Shown: positions 12,258 through 24,900 of the stretch, piece by piece | How positions within the stretch are numbered: position 1 is the stretch's first letter | Layout of the letters: each line of letters begins with the position of its first letter | Origin: Mactromeris polynyma | Taxonomy: Eukaryota; Mollusca; Bivalvia; Venerida; Mactridae | Reading direction: 5' to 3' | NCBI GenBank assembly: GCA_032209605.1 | Contig: JASFXZ010000001.1 | Coordinates: forward strand, 41,854,619-41,918,618 | Length of the DNA stretch: 64,000 nt | The notes under the pieces: model-generated | The model's database searches: none | What the model saw: only the letters and a program-made list of their open reading frames with translations | Told to the model about the DNA's origin: nothing | Position numbers and translations under genes: made by a program

Positions 12258-12362
12258 TTACCTTAGGGCCTCCTCAGTCTCTAAAGTTTTGTAGACTGTT
12301 GCTTCCAGGAGGTCTGTAAGGGGAGGCATTGTCTTATATATGTGGCGTTTCATGTAACAATT
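12258..12362 (+). mobile_element. Interspersed repeat family C (C2)
   Basis: The order is TTAGGGCCTCCTCAGTCTC, then TTTTGTAGACTGTTGCTTCC, AGGAGGTCTGTAAGG, GGAGGCATTGTCTTATATAT and GTGGCGTTTCATGTAACAA. It is found with the same order in C4, C6 and C7. No coding capacity. Confidence 0.7.
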
Positions 12363-13049
12363 TAGTATCTCTTTTATAATTTGAATTTGTTTCGAAAGGA
12401 TTATGAACGGAATGTTGGCAGTTTAATCTATGCGTTATATTCAACGTTATGCGGGAATGATCTTACCACCGGTGCAAATAGAAATGTGGTTTTTATTCAG
12501 CGTTGTACAATCCCAAATCACTGTTATTGTCTGATACATAAAACTCTGTCTCACAATTCCAATTTACAATATAGAAAATAATTAGATTCCGTTTTTCATA
12601 ATGATTTCGCGCAACACTGAGCGACTTAGGCAGTAAAACAGTATTGTATCGCCCTCTCATCATCTAACATTTTCAAACAATAATTGTTTTCTGAGCTATT
12701 ACAGGAGTAATTTCTAGTATCAATACATATACGTTTGATATTCTATCTAAATATTAATTGCAAGCGATCCCAGGAGATAACTATACATTTATGAAGGTAT
12801 TCCTACGTATAATTGACGCTCACGTTATTATATGAACCGTGTTCAGTTTTGGTCGCATAGTGTAGGAGGCTACGTGCTATGAAGACAAATAGAGAGCTTT
12901 ATCTTATTATCTACGGTATATCATTGAGTAATGAATATATAAACCAGTTATTACATGGTGTATTGCAGTAACAAAGCACCTATCGTGCACATGTACTGGC
13001 TACAAAGTAAATGTCTAGACGCATGCATCATTGTATTAACTGCGTTCAG

Positions 13050-13160
13050 TGTACGGATTACGACTCATCAATTTTCCATGACGGTCGGGTCTAATTGAAA
13101 TCAATTTGCGTGCACCGGACATCTTTATAGATCATCAGTCAGTCTACATTGTGTAGGGCA
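13050..13160. promoter_or_regulatory. Possible conserved noncoding element
   Basis: This is a short non-repetitive stretch of more balanced base composition containing TACGACTCATCAATTTTCC and TCTAATTGAAATCAATTTGC. It has an AP-1-like TGACTCA-type core on one strand (ACTCATC) and paired ATT/AAT blocks. It looks unlike neutral AT-rich DNA, but only cross-species comparison could show function. Confidence 0.15.
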
Positions 13161-13247
13161 GACAATTTCATTTTGATATAACAATGTGTATCGATTTCAA
13201 GATGAAATTCGCCTCTAGTTCATTTCAATCATGAAGTCAAAAGAATA

Positions 13248-13389
13248 CAGTAAAACCACAGCAATACGACCCCGCGACTTTCCGAGCAAAGTCGGTCTGA
13301 GAATTAAGTCTGACAATCGAGTATATAAAGGTACGAACAATGGTCCACGAAAGTCCGATCTCATGAGTGTTTTAAGTGAGGTTCATCTG
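13248..13389 (+). mobile_element. Diverged TA-flanked MITE related to family A
   Basis: The start CAGTAAAACCACAGCAATAC and the end GTGAGGTTCATCTG share about ten terminal inverted bases, with TA on both sides. The interior (CGACCCCGCGACTTTCCGAG and CACGAAAGTCCGATCTCATG) forms imperfect inverted arms. It differs from other A copies, so it may be a separate subfamily. Confidence 0.5.
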
Positions 13390-14279
13390 TAGTTGCATTA
13401 CTGATGGAGGAAGTTTGTGTGTAAGCCGCAATCTTTTGTTTATTTCTCAACTCATGTATAAAACTTCATGTATAAAATTATCACAGTTCCTCTAGAATAT
13501 TGAAACACAATGTTTCTTAACTTGTAACCACACTGTCAGGACGAGACGTGACATTGTCTCGATATTAATCCAAGACTCCCAACATTAATTTTGATCAGAA
13601 TTTAGAAAATTTGACATGTTTATGACTTGTGCACATAATGCGTGATAAAATTACGCCTCTGCATAGTTATTGCTCGATCTGATCACAGTTATTCGAATTT
13701 TGTTATTCAATGGGTGGTAAAAGAGAAGAGATGTTGGAATTATGGAGACTTGAGTATGATACACAAACCTGTATAAAATATTTCAAATATTCTGCAACGA
13801 TAACAAGTATTAGTACGCAACACTAACGTAATTCCCGCGCAAACTGTAGGACGCGCCATTTTTATTTCAGTCATGTTTTAAGTTGATGTTCAACTACGTC
13901 CAATGATATGCATCTTGTGTTTGTTATACCAATTTATATATAGACAATTTATATCTCAATCTGAGGACGTTTAATAGCTGCATGAACATAGCTAAGTTTA
14001 TAGCGAACGTATATTTTGTCTAACCTATTGTTGGATAATTTAATTTATTTCGTTTAAGTGTATGGAATGACATCATCGAAGATATCCGTTCAATGAAATC
14101 TTTGACACAATTTAGAATCAGATATAATACATTCCTTTTAAATTTGCAATAACAAAATATAATTTGATTGTTTCTTCACTTTTTTTGTGAATTTGCTTTT
14201 AATGTTAGTTCTTCATGTATGTAATATTTTTCATATAATTATAATAAATTCATTTTTACTTAAAAACATAGTTACATTC

Positions 14280-14445
14280 ACCAGTTTAACCCTTTTTTAT
14301 AATGATCTATGGAAGGCCACGTGGAAATAAGACTGGCTTCGTATTTGTTATAATTATGTTCTTATATGTATCAATTTAAAGCTTACTGTCTTTCCTGTTC
14401 AACTTCTGAAAATAAAGCTATTATTATATTTATTAAATAATATTG
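14280..14445 (+). mobile_element. LINE-type 3' end
   Basis: The sequence TATGGAAGGCCACGTGGAAA is followed by a T-rich stretch and ends in AAAATAAAGCTATTATTATA. That is a polyadenylation signal plus a short ATT tail, as seen at 3' ends of non-LTR retroposons. The stretch at 33120-33222 shares AAGGCCATGT and the ATAAAG-ATTATT ending. No reading frame is visible upstream, so only the 3' untranslated end survives. Confidence 0.4.
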
Positions 14446-15785
14446 AATCATATTATACAAGAAGATCATCATTTGTTGGTTCAACTTATCAGACTAAATC
14501 TCCATACTCAAGAACATGGAAGAATGAACTAAAAAGTGGAGATGTGTAAAGTTTTCTGTAGAACATGCAAACTCAATAAACTGCACGAGGGTGATCTGTA
14601 AATTGAACAAATTGACTCAATGTTGCCACTTTTACCAAGCTAATCATTTTTGTGGATTCATTAAACATTTACTATGAAGACGTTTTTTTTCTCTGAAAAC
14701 TAGGATCCCATCTAGTGTGTTACGATGCTTTTCAGTGAAACGATGCTCGTCAAAATTAAATATGTAAAACACGGACAACGTTTCGAAGAGAAAGAATTGC
14801 TCCGAATCCGTACAATAAAATCAAGGCGGCAAAAATTAGACTACCATAAAGGCCTGTTTGGAAACCACTATGTAATAAAATAGTCATTTCATTTTTTCTT
14901 GGAATCTCAATTATTGTAATTCTCAAAAACGTGCAAAAACATTCCGGGAAATATCAATACAGTGCAATCGGCAATGGTTGATTAAACTTGAGAGTCTCAA
15001 AGTGATGATTGTCCGGATAGGCGGGTATCAGGTTTTCGGTAATCATTGCCCGCTAATTGTGCGGTCACACGCAACACAACAATATCACTCCATTCATAGG
15101 TAATATTGGGGTCATAACATATTCGTTGGAAAACCAATGAAAAAAGATCTGAAAAAGTATTGAGCCGAGTATTGTACCACGTATCCATTACACACGATCA
15201 ACAACAAAAAGTGTCACCACGGACCAGATGAGTCAGAGACATCACCGCGTGCTTGATAAATCAATCTGAATTCAATAATAATAATCGCGAACCAAATGAA
15301 ATCAGTGCAATTTGATAATTTCAGAACAGCGCAGAATTCCGTGCTTTCAGATAATGAAAAAAAAATATGACGGCGAGCATCAATCTAATGCCGCTTTCAT
15401 TAAAAACAATTATCCTCAACTTGTATTCGAATTATGTCACTAAAATCAATATCCACCCATTGTGAATTGTAACTAGTTTATTGTTGTTACAATAGATCGT
15501 CATACCTGCACCGACATTATCTAGATATCTGTAAAACAAGTAGTCAACTCAAATGTCAGGCCTCGGACAGATACAATCTGAAACTCGAACAATTAAGAAG
15601 AGGAAATCGCATTTCTGTGTTCGTTGAGATTAAATGTTAACAACTACTTTAGAAATTGTATCTTCTGAATAGATTTTTTATGTGACTATTTATCTTGTCT
15701 TTGTACAAATAATCTCCAAATTTGGAATCTAAGAAAGACCGGTGTTGACATTCATACTTTATTATTTCTCTCCGAGTGTTCTGGT
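14446..15785. other. AT-rich DNA, nothing recognised
   Basis: A minus-strand open frame at 14997-15188 is within chance length. No repeats were recognised. Confidence 0.5.
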
Positions 15786-15880
15786 AGTTGGTATCGCGAA
15801 ATCGTTAAGCTGTAATCATTAATCCGTTAATTTGAAATCGCGAATTCGTGAAGTTGAAATCGTGACTTTCCAAGGAGATA
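15786..15880 (+). mobile_element. Partial copy of hairpin MITE family D (D1)
   Basis: The words GAAATCGCGAATTCGTGAAG, TTGAAATCGTGAC and CGCGAAATCGTTAAGC correspond to the right half of the intact element at 38288-38440. The outer end and the left arm are not clear. Confidence 0.4.
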
Positions 15881-16027
15881 AAGGTAAGTGTGCGTTTCTC
15901 AACATAATTTCAGCCATGTAAATTGATCATTTGAACAAACAGTATTTCGGTTACTAAACAGAACTAACCTGATCTTCAATAAGCAACAGACAACTCCCTT
16001 GTATGAATTTTGATGTACAAAGGGGAG

Positions 16028-16180
16028 AATAAGTTGCTGCAGGGAACGCCTCATACACAAGACAATGCCTCCCCATACAGACCCCCGGGAAAAAAACAGT
16101 CCACCAGGCATTGAGGAGGTGTAAGGGTAAATACGCAAGGGAACAGGGGAGTAAGGAATGGCAAGGCCGATCATACGGTA
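16028..16180 (-). mobile_element. Interspersed repeat family C (C3), minus strand
   Basis: It begins GCTGCAGGGAACGCCTCATA and CACAAGACAATGCCTCCCCA. It continues with CAGACCCCCGGGAAAAAAAC and AGTCCACCAGGCATTGAGGA, and then a purine-rich stretch. It is one of the longer copies. Minus-strand open frames across it are shadows of the repeat. Confidence 0.75.
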
Positions 16181-17431
16181 TCATGTTCAGTCCCACTGTC
16201 ACGAAGAACATACGCCTTACTCGTGACACGAACATCCACTCCGAATAAAATCGAGTACTAAATTAGCGGATTCAGATTTTATACCAATATCCACTCATAA
16301 ATCGATAAGGTGAGTAAAACGTATGCAAGCACGTGGTTAAACGTTCTACACGAATATTAAAAAAAAAGTTTCTAGCCATTTTGACAGTACACTCATGGGA
16401 AAATGTACTCTATGAATTGTTGACGTAATTGTGATTACCTGAAAATTACATCCACGAAATTGGAGTAAATGCTCATTGTAGGAACATAAAACACACCGCA
16501 AAATAAATGTTACTCATTGCATTTTAATTGAGAACCACAATTAGACGCGTAGTTATGTTCGTTGTATTTATAAAAAAAAACATTCGTTACCAGAAAGTCC
16601 CAATTCTGTTCTATGTTAATCACTCTAAGCGGAAGTTTTCCAGAATCGATTCCTGAATTTTCGTTAACTAAAATTGACAATTATCAATCTTGTCGTTCCG
16701 CTTAAAAATGATATCATCTCTGTGCTCAGAATTCAACCTGGATAGATCCTGGCTCAATTAAGCGTAAATAATGGCGGCATGTTATGGCAATATGTTATAT
16801 ATAACCAAACACGGTGAAATTTATTATAACTTTGATACAAACCATACATTCTCTATAATGAATCGGAATCACTCGGGACTTTAGGAATAGCTGTAGCTAT
16901 TATATCGTATAATTTACTTTGACATTACAGCTTGGAGTCGCTATCAATGTAATTGTAAGCAAAGCAAGAACCCAAAGTGGTTCGTTTGTAAAGCTTCGTA
17001 TTTAGAAGTCATGCATAGTTAGTCAGGAATTCCAACAAGATGACATTTGTCGGATAAGCTAACAATATTTCCGAAAATGGTGCACGTAAATGTCAAATGA
17101 AATGACAATCGGTAAAAGCCACATTGAGCAATAATACCGTATTTACATAATTTCAAGGCATACTTTGATTTGTAGGGACAGTCAGAACACATTATTGAGG
17201 TCACCAGACATGTTTGATGCTATCTATAGTCAGCGCTGGGTATTTTACGGAAACAAACAATCATTGAATATATAACATCTGTGGGGAAATCATTACTGAA
17301 AAAATGACACACATTTTGTACTCTAAACGTGTCAAGTGGCCATAATGACCGATGGCTTCGAAATCATTATCTTTATATTAATCTCAACCAATATAAAATC
17401 CAATATGAATAATCAGGGATTAGTCTATTTA
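16181..17431. other. AT-rich DNA, nothing recognised
   Basis: No repeats, RNA genes or supported exons were seen. Confidence 0.5.
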
Positions 17432-17605
17432 TAGTTAAACGTCAATAATAAGACCACCCGTTTGACCCTTGAAAACTGGTTTTTATATTGAGGTGGTCTT
17501 AATATTGAGATTGAATAAAGAGGACAACATTGAAAATGGATTGAACAGTGTGTGCTTAATTTTGAGGGGGTCTTATTATTGTAGTCTTTAAGTGAGCTTT
17601 TACTG
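17432..17605 (+). mobile_element. MITE family A (A4)
   Basis: The start TAGTTAAACGTCAATAATAA and the end AGTGAGCTTTTACTG are flanked by TA. The interior matches A3: AAGACCACCCG, TTGAAAACTGG, TGAGGTGGTCTTAATATTGA and GTGTGCTTAATTTTGAGG. Length is 174 bp. Confidence 0.75.
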
Positions 17606-17652
17606 TATATTCGTATGCATCCAGGACACTTATGCTAGGATTATGTAAGAAT

Positions 17653-17762
17653 CAGTAAAACCATACTTTAAATCACCTCGAATTTAAGACCAACTCGTTA
17701 ATAAAACGTTTTTAACTTGTCCTTGTTGCGCATATTTAGACTCAATATCGTGACCACCTAAC
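17653..17762 (+). mobile_element. MITE family A fragment (A5)
   Basis: It begins CAGTAAAACCATACTTTAAA and continues TCACCTCGAATTTAAGACC and AATATCGTGACCACC. Only one terminal end is present; the other is lost. It lies under 50 bp from A4. Confidence 0.5.
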
Positions 17763-17880
17763 ACCGTGTGGACGTTTTTTTATGAACAAGTGTGCTCTCA
17801 TTATGGAGATTTTACGACCCTTCCATTCTTTTACAAGATTAATAGTAACATGTCATTTCTTAGTCCAACTTCTTTGTAGT

Positions 17881-18060
17881 GTAATTAATCTAACAATCTG
17901 TTCACATTCTCTGGTTGTTCCAGTAAACTTCCAGTACTCTGCCATACGTCTGTGGGGGACATTGGCATCACGGTTAAAACACCTTCCATATTTTCACCGA
18001 AGTTATTTAGCTGTCATTCGGCATAACACAATCCGTTGTTTTATTTTGACTTTACCGATA
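17881..18060 (+). pseudogene. LINE reverse-transcriptase C-terminal relic
   Basis: One frame reads VPVNFQYSAIRLWGTLASRL and then KHLPYFHRSYL. It resembles the motif common just after the reverse-transcriptase domain of many non-LTR retrotransposons (F-x-Y-S-A-x-x-L-W-N-x-L-P, then F-x-x-x-L). The expected LWN-LP is LWG-LA here. No catalytic motif or longer conserved frame is present. This is a motif-level judgement without a database search. Confidence 0.35.
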
Positions 18061-19269
18061 CGAATCTCACACTTGCGATATTTCTGAACAGCTTGTCAAA
18101 TAAAGTCTATTTTCGGTGATCGTAAATGTAACTTCTTCTTGATTGAAAAAGTATGCGCACGATAAAAAATGAAACAAAAACTCGCTTCAATCGAGTTACG
18201 AGGGGTTCGGTGTCCTAAAAAGTCCTTCGCTTTTAGACATAAACAAATCTGATTACAACAATGCCTGGTTGTAAACAACATACGGAAAAATTACCGAAAA
18301 CATCTGATATTTGGCGTAAAATGTCGAGATAATCCGAATGCGGAATTAACATGAAACAGATACGCTTCGAAAACAACCGAATGATTACGAATCACCTCAA
18401 ATCCACACACTTAGCAAGATGGACACATGTCTCAATATTTGAGCATCTGTGGCTGCTGTGAAATCTAATGGACATAATACTAACGGTGGGAACATAACCA
18501 TAAAGCATTATTACAAAATCAAATGAATCGAGTCATTAAATCGACCATTATCGCCAGACCATTAAATATCAATTTAATTCATGTCTTTGAACCACTATCG
18601 TAATACAACGCGTTAAATGGACTTCCATTCTGCGCAACATAGTATAGTTTCTTCGGCCTTAATTTTAGGGATCGTTTACAAAATATGCAGAACTCTCGAG
18701 ATATCGATATCCTAGAAACCACAAACAAAGACAAGATACAATCAGGTAAAGCATCTTAAGCAAGATTTGAAATCATCTTAATAGCTTGAATCTTTGTGTT
18801 TCAATTTCTTCTTTCTGATATTTCTTCGATGCTTTGATAGCCGTAATAAAAGATGATGTTCTAAACCTGCTATTTTCCAAACTGTAATTACTAGAGGATT
18901 TTTATAATATCGACCTGCCAAAACTGCATTAGCTTTATGGATATGAAATGTTAGAATAATGATTATGACAAGATTGTTTCGACCCAGTAGAATGAGCCTT
19001 TCAATATAATAGAATTGTTCCTTATAGTTTTTAATTACAAAATCTATTAAGATATACTTTATGAGTATTACGACTGACGCTGCTTTAACATTTTATCTAG
19101 AAACAACGTTTGTATTGTTAAGATGAGTAGCACGAATTGGGTATTAAATAAAGATATGTTTGCAAGTTTTTGTCAATCATGTTTTTAGTTCTATTAAGTC
19201 AGTGTCGAGTAAATGGCAATTATTTTCATGATGCTCTTTATAATACATTTCTAATTATCATTATAACAG

Positions 19270-19412
19270 TGTTGTGGTTTACATTGATAGAGCCTATTAT
19301 CCCGCGCCTAAACCCACCACCTTCCGATCATGTCGAGCGAAGTTTGATCATGAAAAATAAACATTGCCCGAAGTGTGCGCAAGTACTGTTTAGCAGGAGC
19401 GGTCATCGATAG
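19270..19412 (+). CDS. Weak candidate terminal exon with CPKC motif
   Basis: An acceptor-like TTATCATTATAACAG ends at 19269. The open frame that follows ends with a stop at 19412, and AATAAA lies at about 19443, some 30 bases later. The peptide has a short hydrophobic start, a proline-rich part (RLNPPPSDHVERS) and a CPKC pair near the C-terminus (KHCPKCAQVLF), and its base composition is richer in G and C than its flanks. An alternative reading starts at the ATG at 19179 and would give a 77-residue protein with a membrane segment. No family was recognised. Confidence 0.25.
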
Positions 19413-19962
19413 TTGTAAGAAATAATTATATAATTGATCTAAAATAAATTGTTCAAACACAGCTAAAATTGGTTTTATCGCAATGGTTATCGCTTCTTTA
19501 AAATTGATTTAACACGGAACACGTGATACCATTTAAAGCAATTTTCTCACTATTATGCCGTTTTATGACCTATTTCCTCTCTAAGGACAATTACCTGGGA
19601 TGAAATATGTTGAATTTTTACTCAAGTTCAGCTCCAATTTCACTACGAGTAAATTGGATTCTGAGCTCAATTCATGTATAATTCAGGGTACTTCTACATT
19701 AATTGTGATTGATGGCGATCAGAGCTAGTCACGCACACGTTTGTATACTTGTGTCGATTGGATCAGAATCTTACAACGTTTTCAACAGTATTATTTCAGT
19801 AATGTCTACCGGTCAGTTGACATCATCGCTGCTCCTTGGTTATGAACCATCACTAATAAGTTCTTCCACATGCAACTAAAACTCTCTCAAAATACCAGAA
19901 GTGGAGGATAAATGACTTTAGATATGCCCTTTCAGACGAAATGTCGTGGGCAGCATATACCG

Positions 19963-20160
19963 TTACTGTGGCCGAGTGATTAAGGCATCCGTCTTGGGAG
20001 CGGGAGGTCGAAGGTTCGAATCCCGATAGGGGTCCGTTCTCATATGACCGGTTGGTGAGCCATCAGCTAGTCAAATAATAGTTACCATGCGCCTTCTTGC
20101 CTGGTGCCTAGCATTACAGGATATGAGTCGGGAAGAAAATCTGCTCAGGATGTAGTTGTG
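19963..20160 (+). mobile_element. tRNA-derived SINE
   Basis: The head has box A (TGGCCGAGTGATTAAGGC, as in class II tRNAs) and, about 35 bases on, a perfect box B (GGTTCGAATCC). After the head come a non-tRNA body with GTTGGTGAGCCATCAGC, ATGCGCCTTCTTGCCTGGTG and ACAGGATATGAGTCGGGAAG. It is not a functional tRNA because the head cannot close into a cloverleaf with a matching acceptor stem. No tail was delimited, so the 3' end is approximate. Confidence 0.65.
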
Positions 20161-20660
20161 TCATAAGTCAACAATGGCTGGTCCTTCAAATAGCGGTGAC
20201 ATAATAATAAATTACCACTTTACCTTAATTATACCAATTGGACGGCGTGACCTACAACAACACCTTAGCGGCTACATGCCAGACACATACTATTATATCA
20301 AATGTTTCGGTTCAGTGGAAAATATGTTGATAAACAAAGTCTTTTATTACAATATACGTCACTTGAATAAGCTGGCTTGAATAAGAATTTGTTGCCTAAG
20401 TCTGTGTATTCAACGCATCGTGAAAATCTGTTCGGGACATCTGTATTACCAAATATCCGGACAATAGCTGTCTGGTATACAGGAAATTGTACAGGGCAAT
20501 GAATAAATAAACGACATGCATTGTATAATGTTCGTAAGCTTTAAGACATACTTCTGAAATTTGATTTCACATATCGGATATAGTCAGACAGGTTCCGTAT
20601 GATGCCAGTACGTAAATGCGTTTCAGAGTAGAATTTGAAATACAAAGCAACATTATTAAG

Positions 20661-20963
20661 TGCAACCTCTATTCAACAACATTGCAATTTCGCTGTAGCA
20701 AAACTTAATCACCGAATCAACATCTCTAGAGCAACAACTTCTCTTCAACAACATTTCAATTTCCCTGTAGCAAAACTTAATCACTGAATTAACCTCTCTA
20801 GAGCAACAACCTCTCTTCAACAACATTTCAATTTCCCTGTAGCAAAACTTAATCACTGAATTAACCTCTCTAGAGCAACAACCTCTCTTCAACAACATTT
20901 CAATTTCCCTGTAGCAAAACTTAATCACTGAATTAACCTCTCTAGAGCAATAACCTCTCGACA
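20661..20963 (+). repeat. 72-bp tandem repeat, four units
   Basis: Units start at 20675, 20747, 20819 and 20891 with constant 72-bp spacing. The last three are nearly identical, while the first is diverged (CATTGCAATTTCGC against CATTTCAATTTCCC). Each contains TCTCTAGAGCAACAACCTCT and CAACAACATTTCAATTTCCC. Because 72 divides by three, the minus strand stays open for about 100 codons of a 24-residue repeat (CYREIEMLLKRG). That is most simply a by-product. The words GCAACAACCTCTC and CAACAACA also occur in the MITE-like stretch at 32270-32400, so the array may have grown from such an element. Confidence 0.9.
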
Positions 20964-21837
20964 ACAGCTAAAATCTGCATCAAAGAGTGAAGTTACCGGT
21001 ATATGGGATTAAATAGTAATAAAGTAATAAACTGTCGTGATATAATGATATACATGTAATTTTCTTTATCTTATATGTGTATATATCATACGTGTTTTAC
21101 ATGGTCATGTTAAATTTGCACATTTATTGTTCAGCCATCGCATTGAATCGATGTATGTATGAGTCGAGTATTTTCGAGGACAGCGTGAAACTTATGCATG
21201 ATATACGTTTTTACTTGCTATCCACTATAATATTGTGCATTTCAATCTAACATTCTCCTCAGATTCCTTTCTCTGTGAACAGTCTGATTAAAATATAGTA
21301 TCCCCAGCATCGTAAACAGTACAGCATGTGACGTCATCTTTTCATGAATCCTTTCTTAAGACATTTCTGTTTTCTCCTTACGTTCTGACAATTTTACTAT
21401 AGAAATTCAATATAACAATTTCACCCACGTTTTCTTGCAATCAAGAAAAAAAAATGGATTCGTTTAATGGTTAATTCTGTCTTTATTTAGCAACATATTG
21501 TAACAAATTATTTAAAGAAGGAAATTATATAAGTAGGCCTATATATGCACCTAGAGAAATGTTTTGATGGAATTTATCGTGTTTCTCTACGGAGTTGAAT
21601 TCTGTAATCCTATAAATGTACACACCAACATCCGAGGATCAGGATTTTGTGATTAAGCATGATTTATACAATAAGAAATATGCTCCAAAATCGATCATGC
21701 CTGAATGAAATAATCTCTAACTTAATGCCACACAGAACAACAGTAGATAAATCATAAAATACGTTACAAAAACAAGAATTTTTTTTGCCGAAGTAATATT
21801 TGCCGTACGATATCACAATCAGACCGTTGGAAGGAAA

Positions 21838-21960
21838 AAATGTCTAGGGTTGAGCGCCGGGTTCCTGATCCAAAGGTCGTGAGTTCGAAGTTCCGCTCCT
21901 GGTAAGATTCGACCATGACCTTCTCACACGCACACAGGCGTACTGGTGAGGTGGAACCCA
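21838..21960 (+). mobile_element. tRNA-derived SINE, family S
   Basis: The head carries TGAGCGCCGGGTTCCTGATC and box B (GAGTTCGAAGTTCC, with a one-base insertion). Then come CTCCTGGTAAGATTCGACC, ATGACCTTCTCACACGCACA and CAGGCGTACTGG. This is the fullest copy of the family seen at 361, 3236 and 4390. No target duplication was found. Confidence 0.6.
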
Positions 21961-24900
21961 GACAGAGTAATCGAAAGTGATAAATACACTTTTAATTCAT
22001 TGTTTCACGGTCGATGTGAAACAGCTATCTTACTTAAAATTAAACTGAATGTAAAAAATATTAAACATAATCCAAGTCCCGTTTTAATAATGTTCAAATT
22101 ATCATCCTGATATGTGAACTGGGCAAAATAAATGTCTACGTTTTAAATAGAAAATCTGTTGCCACGGAGACGGTTGTATGAATATGAAATTAATATATAA
22201 CGATTCTAAAAACCGCGTTAATTTTAGGAAACAAGTCAGGAAATTGTAAATAGGAAAACACTTATGTCTAACATTAACCACAGAATGTTTATCCTACATT
22301 TGGCGGCAGTTCACTGACAATTATTGCAAGTAAATGCATATACCATAGAAATTGTATGTTCACACTTGCACGACCACAACTATGCAAATAAAAATTACAT
22401 CCAATGTCTGATTTAGTTATTATATTTTACGATCAAATGGTATTCAGTGCATTTTTTGGTGAATTATTACCATGACAGTGTATACGTCCTATGAACAAGT
22501 TTATTTCTCCATATCAATCACTGATTCAGCTAATCAAAGAATACAACAGAATGTTTATTTGCTGTATGTCTCGAGTTTTAAGGACGGGATTAACGAAATA
22601 GCGAGACATTTTAGTGATCAACTGACGCGTATAAACAGTGAAAATCACATGCACATCTAACTATATCAATCACACGTATGTGTATCATGTACATTTTCTG
22701 TTAGTAACTTTAACTTTTATAAATGTAGCCAGCGATGGAAAATTATTTATCAGTTCTATGAAAAAAAAGTATTCACATAAAAAGAGTTTCAATACACAAT
22801 GTGATCAATCGAACGCAGTTAAAACATGGTACCGAAACCAAAACATTAATTAAAAATATGGGTTTTCAAGACACACCTAAGCTCTATTTTGAGCTTAATG
22901 ATATGTTTACAATATTCATAAGAACTGACGGACGTTAAATTAGTGAAATGATGGGAACAAATAAAGCAGAATATCATAATTAAAAATCAAGACAATTACA
23001 AGAACGGAATTCCTGGGAAACGTCTATTTACGTGTGTGTATGTATATTATTTTGATCTGAACTGAAATCTGATTTGATTCTGTTGTTGATGTGAAGATAC
23101 CCGGGCTTGTAACATTTTTATATAACAGAAAAAGGATGATTACCAAGTAAATATGGAACATACTGCTCCGAATGAGATGATCAAGCCTATGCACTGATAT
23201 TCAGTATGACAAAATGCAGACTATTTATGATTGATCTCTTGTCTTGATATCTTTGAATAACCTCGTGATGTTATATAATGTATCACTCGTCTATGTCAAA
23301 TAAAAATGCACAAACTCACAATTGTGTAGACGTTTGGAACTTTTTTGTTAGCATTCTTTGGCAAACAAATTGTAAATATATATATATATATCGTGAAATA
23401 GAAGTGAATTTGTGAAGTTCTTGAACTATGAACAAGTTTATGTCTTTCAAAATAGCAAATTCGCCGCTGTTCGTATCGAAATAACAAAAAAAGTAACTGC
23501 CATTTATTCCGCGAAAATTGAGCAATTTCTGGATGACAAAAACATACAAACTTTAGCTATTTCCGGTAAATTGTGCATCATGTAATTTAAGTTTCGCGTG
23601 AAATTTACTTAATAGGTATTTAATGGCCCGATTTTAGTGACAATATACAACATCACGCTAAGATAAGTCAATTACATTTAAAAGTATGGGAAAAGGATAT
23701 AACTACGTTTATACATTACATTACTCATACATTCTTTGCGGTGTGAATAAAACAAATAGTCCATATCTTCTTAATTCTAACTTCGTAGGAGTGTAAAACG
23801 CACTTACGTAATTTCTAATAAATTCGCTTTTCTAAACATAGTTTTATATTGAGAGTTTATGTTTATTTTATTTTCCGCACTGCAATTAATAACCGCTTCA
23901 CCTGAATTGTGCTTTTATAACGATTTGCCGACGTCTTATATTTATTACATTTAAATAATTAAATATCAATTAGTGGAAACATGTTGTACGTGTGTAATAT
24001 CAAACATAATCGGTTTATACATATTATAGTTCAATGAGGGTATTACATGCTCAGCCAAAGACTTAGGAATTTGTTTTATAGTTATGAACATAAGATTTGT
24101 GGCGATATTGGGTCGTTATTAAAACATGGTTTAAGTCGCAACGTGAATATATGTTTAACTTACTAACTCGTATGTTATGTTATATAAATCGTCAAATAGT
24201 GTGATTAATATCCCTCACACAAGAATATATTTGTAGTCAAACAGTTGAATGGTATGATAATGTAAATTCAAGCGAACAAGTGAATTGTTTTCTCAGTATT
24301 TTATGTATTTTAGAAAACATGATATTTCACTCGAAAATCGAGATTCCGTGAAATCATTCATTCGTATATCAAGGTGTGTATTAAGAGGAAGAACTATTCT
24401 GATATTATGAATGATATAAATCGTTTTAAAATACCGATGTTGAAGATAGACCACCACATAGAACAGATACGTAATCGCATTACAAAGAATATATACGTTC
24501 CCGTAGAGATATCATCACTGGTACTTAACTTATAGAATTTAATATTAATACATATATATTGGAATTAAAACTAAAATAACAACTTACCTGAAGTGAGGGT
24601 TAGGAGAAAATTAAAAATTATAATTGGCGAATTGAATTGGAATTCCCACAATGACGGAGGCCGCATTGTTCATGACATATATCCAAGCCGTCAAATGACA
24701 TCTGTGATACACAAATCAAAATGAAAATACGTAATCCATCTACACTTGTTGTTCACACAAAATTTAAACACAATATTTCGAAATTATCCTCATGATATAA
24801 ATGAAAACATATATTATGTCTACACACTTGTTAATAAACTTAATTTTTTTTATATCAACGTTGTTAAGCAGTATACTTATTTCAAATACAACGCTTGAAT

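Noticed and set aside
19963..20035. Functional tRNA gene
   Set aside because: Box A and box B are good, but the acceptor stem does not pair and a SINE body follows.
20661..20963. CRISPR array
   Set aside because: Units are directly adjacent 72-bp tandem copies with no unique spacers, and the host is eukaryotic.
20656..20964. 102-codon repeat protein on the minus strand
   Set aside because: Produced by the 72-bp tandem array. No independent sign of coding.
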